Below are positions 63,746-64,000 of a stretch of 64,000 nt of DNA, one piece after another (position 1 is the first letter of the stretch; the number at the start of each line of letters is the position of its first letter). A program made the translations under genes and the position numbers. A model generated the notes under the pieces. That model was not told the origin of the DNA. It saw nothing but the letters and a program-made list of their open reading frames with translations, and searched no databases. Source of the stretch: an uncultured Bacteroidota bacterium (lineage in GTDB: Bacteria; Bacteroidota; Bacteroidia; Chitinophagales; LD1); NCBI GenBank assembly GCA_903919075.1, contig CAIXGR010000097.1, forward strand, positions 107,782 to 171,781. The letters run 5' to 3'.

Positions 63746-64000
63746 ATGAGTCGGCGCATCCAAATTTTTGTTCTTACAATAATATTCCTTTTAGCTTTAA
63801 TATCCCTGTGGTTTTTAAACCGCACACACATTTTCCATGCTGTAAAATATAAGGCCGCAACCGTTTACGTAGTGGCACATCACGACGACTGGCATCTTTT
63901 TATGGGGCATGATTTTTTAAAAGATGCGATGGACACCAACCTGCATGTAATTTTAATAATCACCACTTCCGGTTCCGATCAGCATAAATATTCTATGGCC
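63746..64000 (+). CDS. PIG-L (LmbE-like) deacetylase, truncated at the window end
   Basis: ATG at 63746; 85 codons, open to the edge. An N-terminal transmembrane or signal helix (IQIFVLTIIFLLALISLWFL) precedes the zinc motif VVAHHDDWHLFMG, an AHxDD-type PIG-L signature (usually AHPDDE; here AHHDDW, Glu replaced by Trp). PIG-L enzymes remove acetyl groups from N-acetylglucosamine-type sugars. It may work with the neighbouring membrane protein on envelope glycans. Confidence 0.75.
   Translation, partial: MSRRIQIFVLTIIFLLALISLWFLNRTHIFHAVKYKAATVYVVAHHDDWHLFMGHDFLKDAMDTNLHVILIITTSGSDQHKYSMA

Noticed and set aside
63711..63746. TGTTTAT repeats before the PIG-L gene as a regulatory array
   Set aside because: Short AT-rich heptamers next to each other in AT-rich DNA; not distinctive enough to support a claim.

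Overview
The window looks like chromosomal DNA of a Bacteroidota bacterium, probably a pigmented, free-living member of the Chitinophagales/Sphingobacteriales/Cytophagales type. The evidence is several secreted proteins with a C-terminal type IX secretion (T9SS) sorting domain (YPNP motif), a PorZ-like T9SS component, DUF2480, DUF4175 and DUF2141 proteins typical of the phylum, LpxD, and promoter boxes of the Bacteroidota form TTTG...TAnnTTTG. No phage, IS transposase or CRISPR array was seen.

Layout. 1-7 kb: two paralogous secreted T9SS/PKD proteins flank a frameshifted regulatory-looking gene, followed by gcvT and a small T9SS protein. 7-11.7 kb: lpxD, a membrane protein, the DNA glycosylase tag, a DUF2480 gene, a lytic transglycosylase and tRNA-Phe. 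The intergenic spaces here hold dispersed GGAGG-hairpin repeats and a cluster of GTTGACA motifs. 12.2-23.1 kb: a compact biosynthetic cluster (below). 23.2-35.5 kb: a carotenoid locus. It has crtE, a CrtYc/Yd-type lycopene cyclase, crtB and crtI on the minus strand, divergent from DUF2141, a Rieske oxygenase and a CrtU/CruE-like flavoprotein. An ECF sigma factor, a CarH-type B12 photoreceptor regulator, an SRPBCC protein and folE follow. 36-64 kb: mostly housekeeping and envelope genes (trhO, kbl, ileS, a peptide-binding lipoprotein, DUF4175, an RsbW-like kinase) mixed with large T9SS cargo: a 1785-aa PKD/Ig protein, an M43 metalloprotease, a metallophosphatase and PorZ. A truncated PIG-L deacetylase ends the window.

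The most interesting region is 12238-23140. It encodes a freestanding ACP, a KS with an intact Cys-His-His triad, an acyltransferase, FabG, a FabZ-like dehydratase, two FabL-type (Y-x6-K) reductases and an Sfp-type phosphopantetheinyl transferase. It also has the three diagnostic enzymes of polyketide beta-branching: an HMG-CoA-synthase-like protein (PksG type), ECH1 (PksH type) and ECH2 (PksI type). No modular PKS megasynthase is present. Instead there is an alpha-oxoamine synthase (serine palmitoyltransferase/KBL fold) immediately followed by a 3-ketodihydrosphingosine-reductase-like SDR. My inference is a dissociated pathway that builds a beta-alkyl-branched acyl-ACP, condenses it with an amino acid and reduces the aminoketone. 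The product would be a branched sphingoid- or capnine-like amino lipid, or a related amino alcohol. Enzyme families are read directly from motifs; the product is a hypothesis.

The carotenoid locus appears to be under light/B12 control. The MerR-type regulator carries the W-x9-EH motif and a GETHE His motif characteristic of CarH photoreceptors, and it lies next to an ECF sigma gene. The Rieske plus CrtU/CruE-like pair suggests an unusual ring-modified (possibly aromatic) carotenoid end product.
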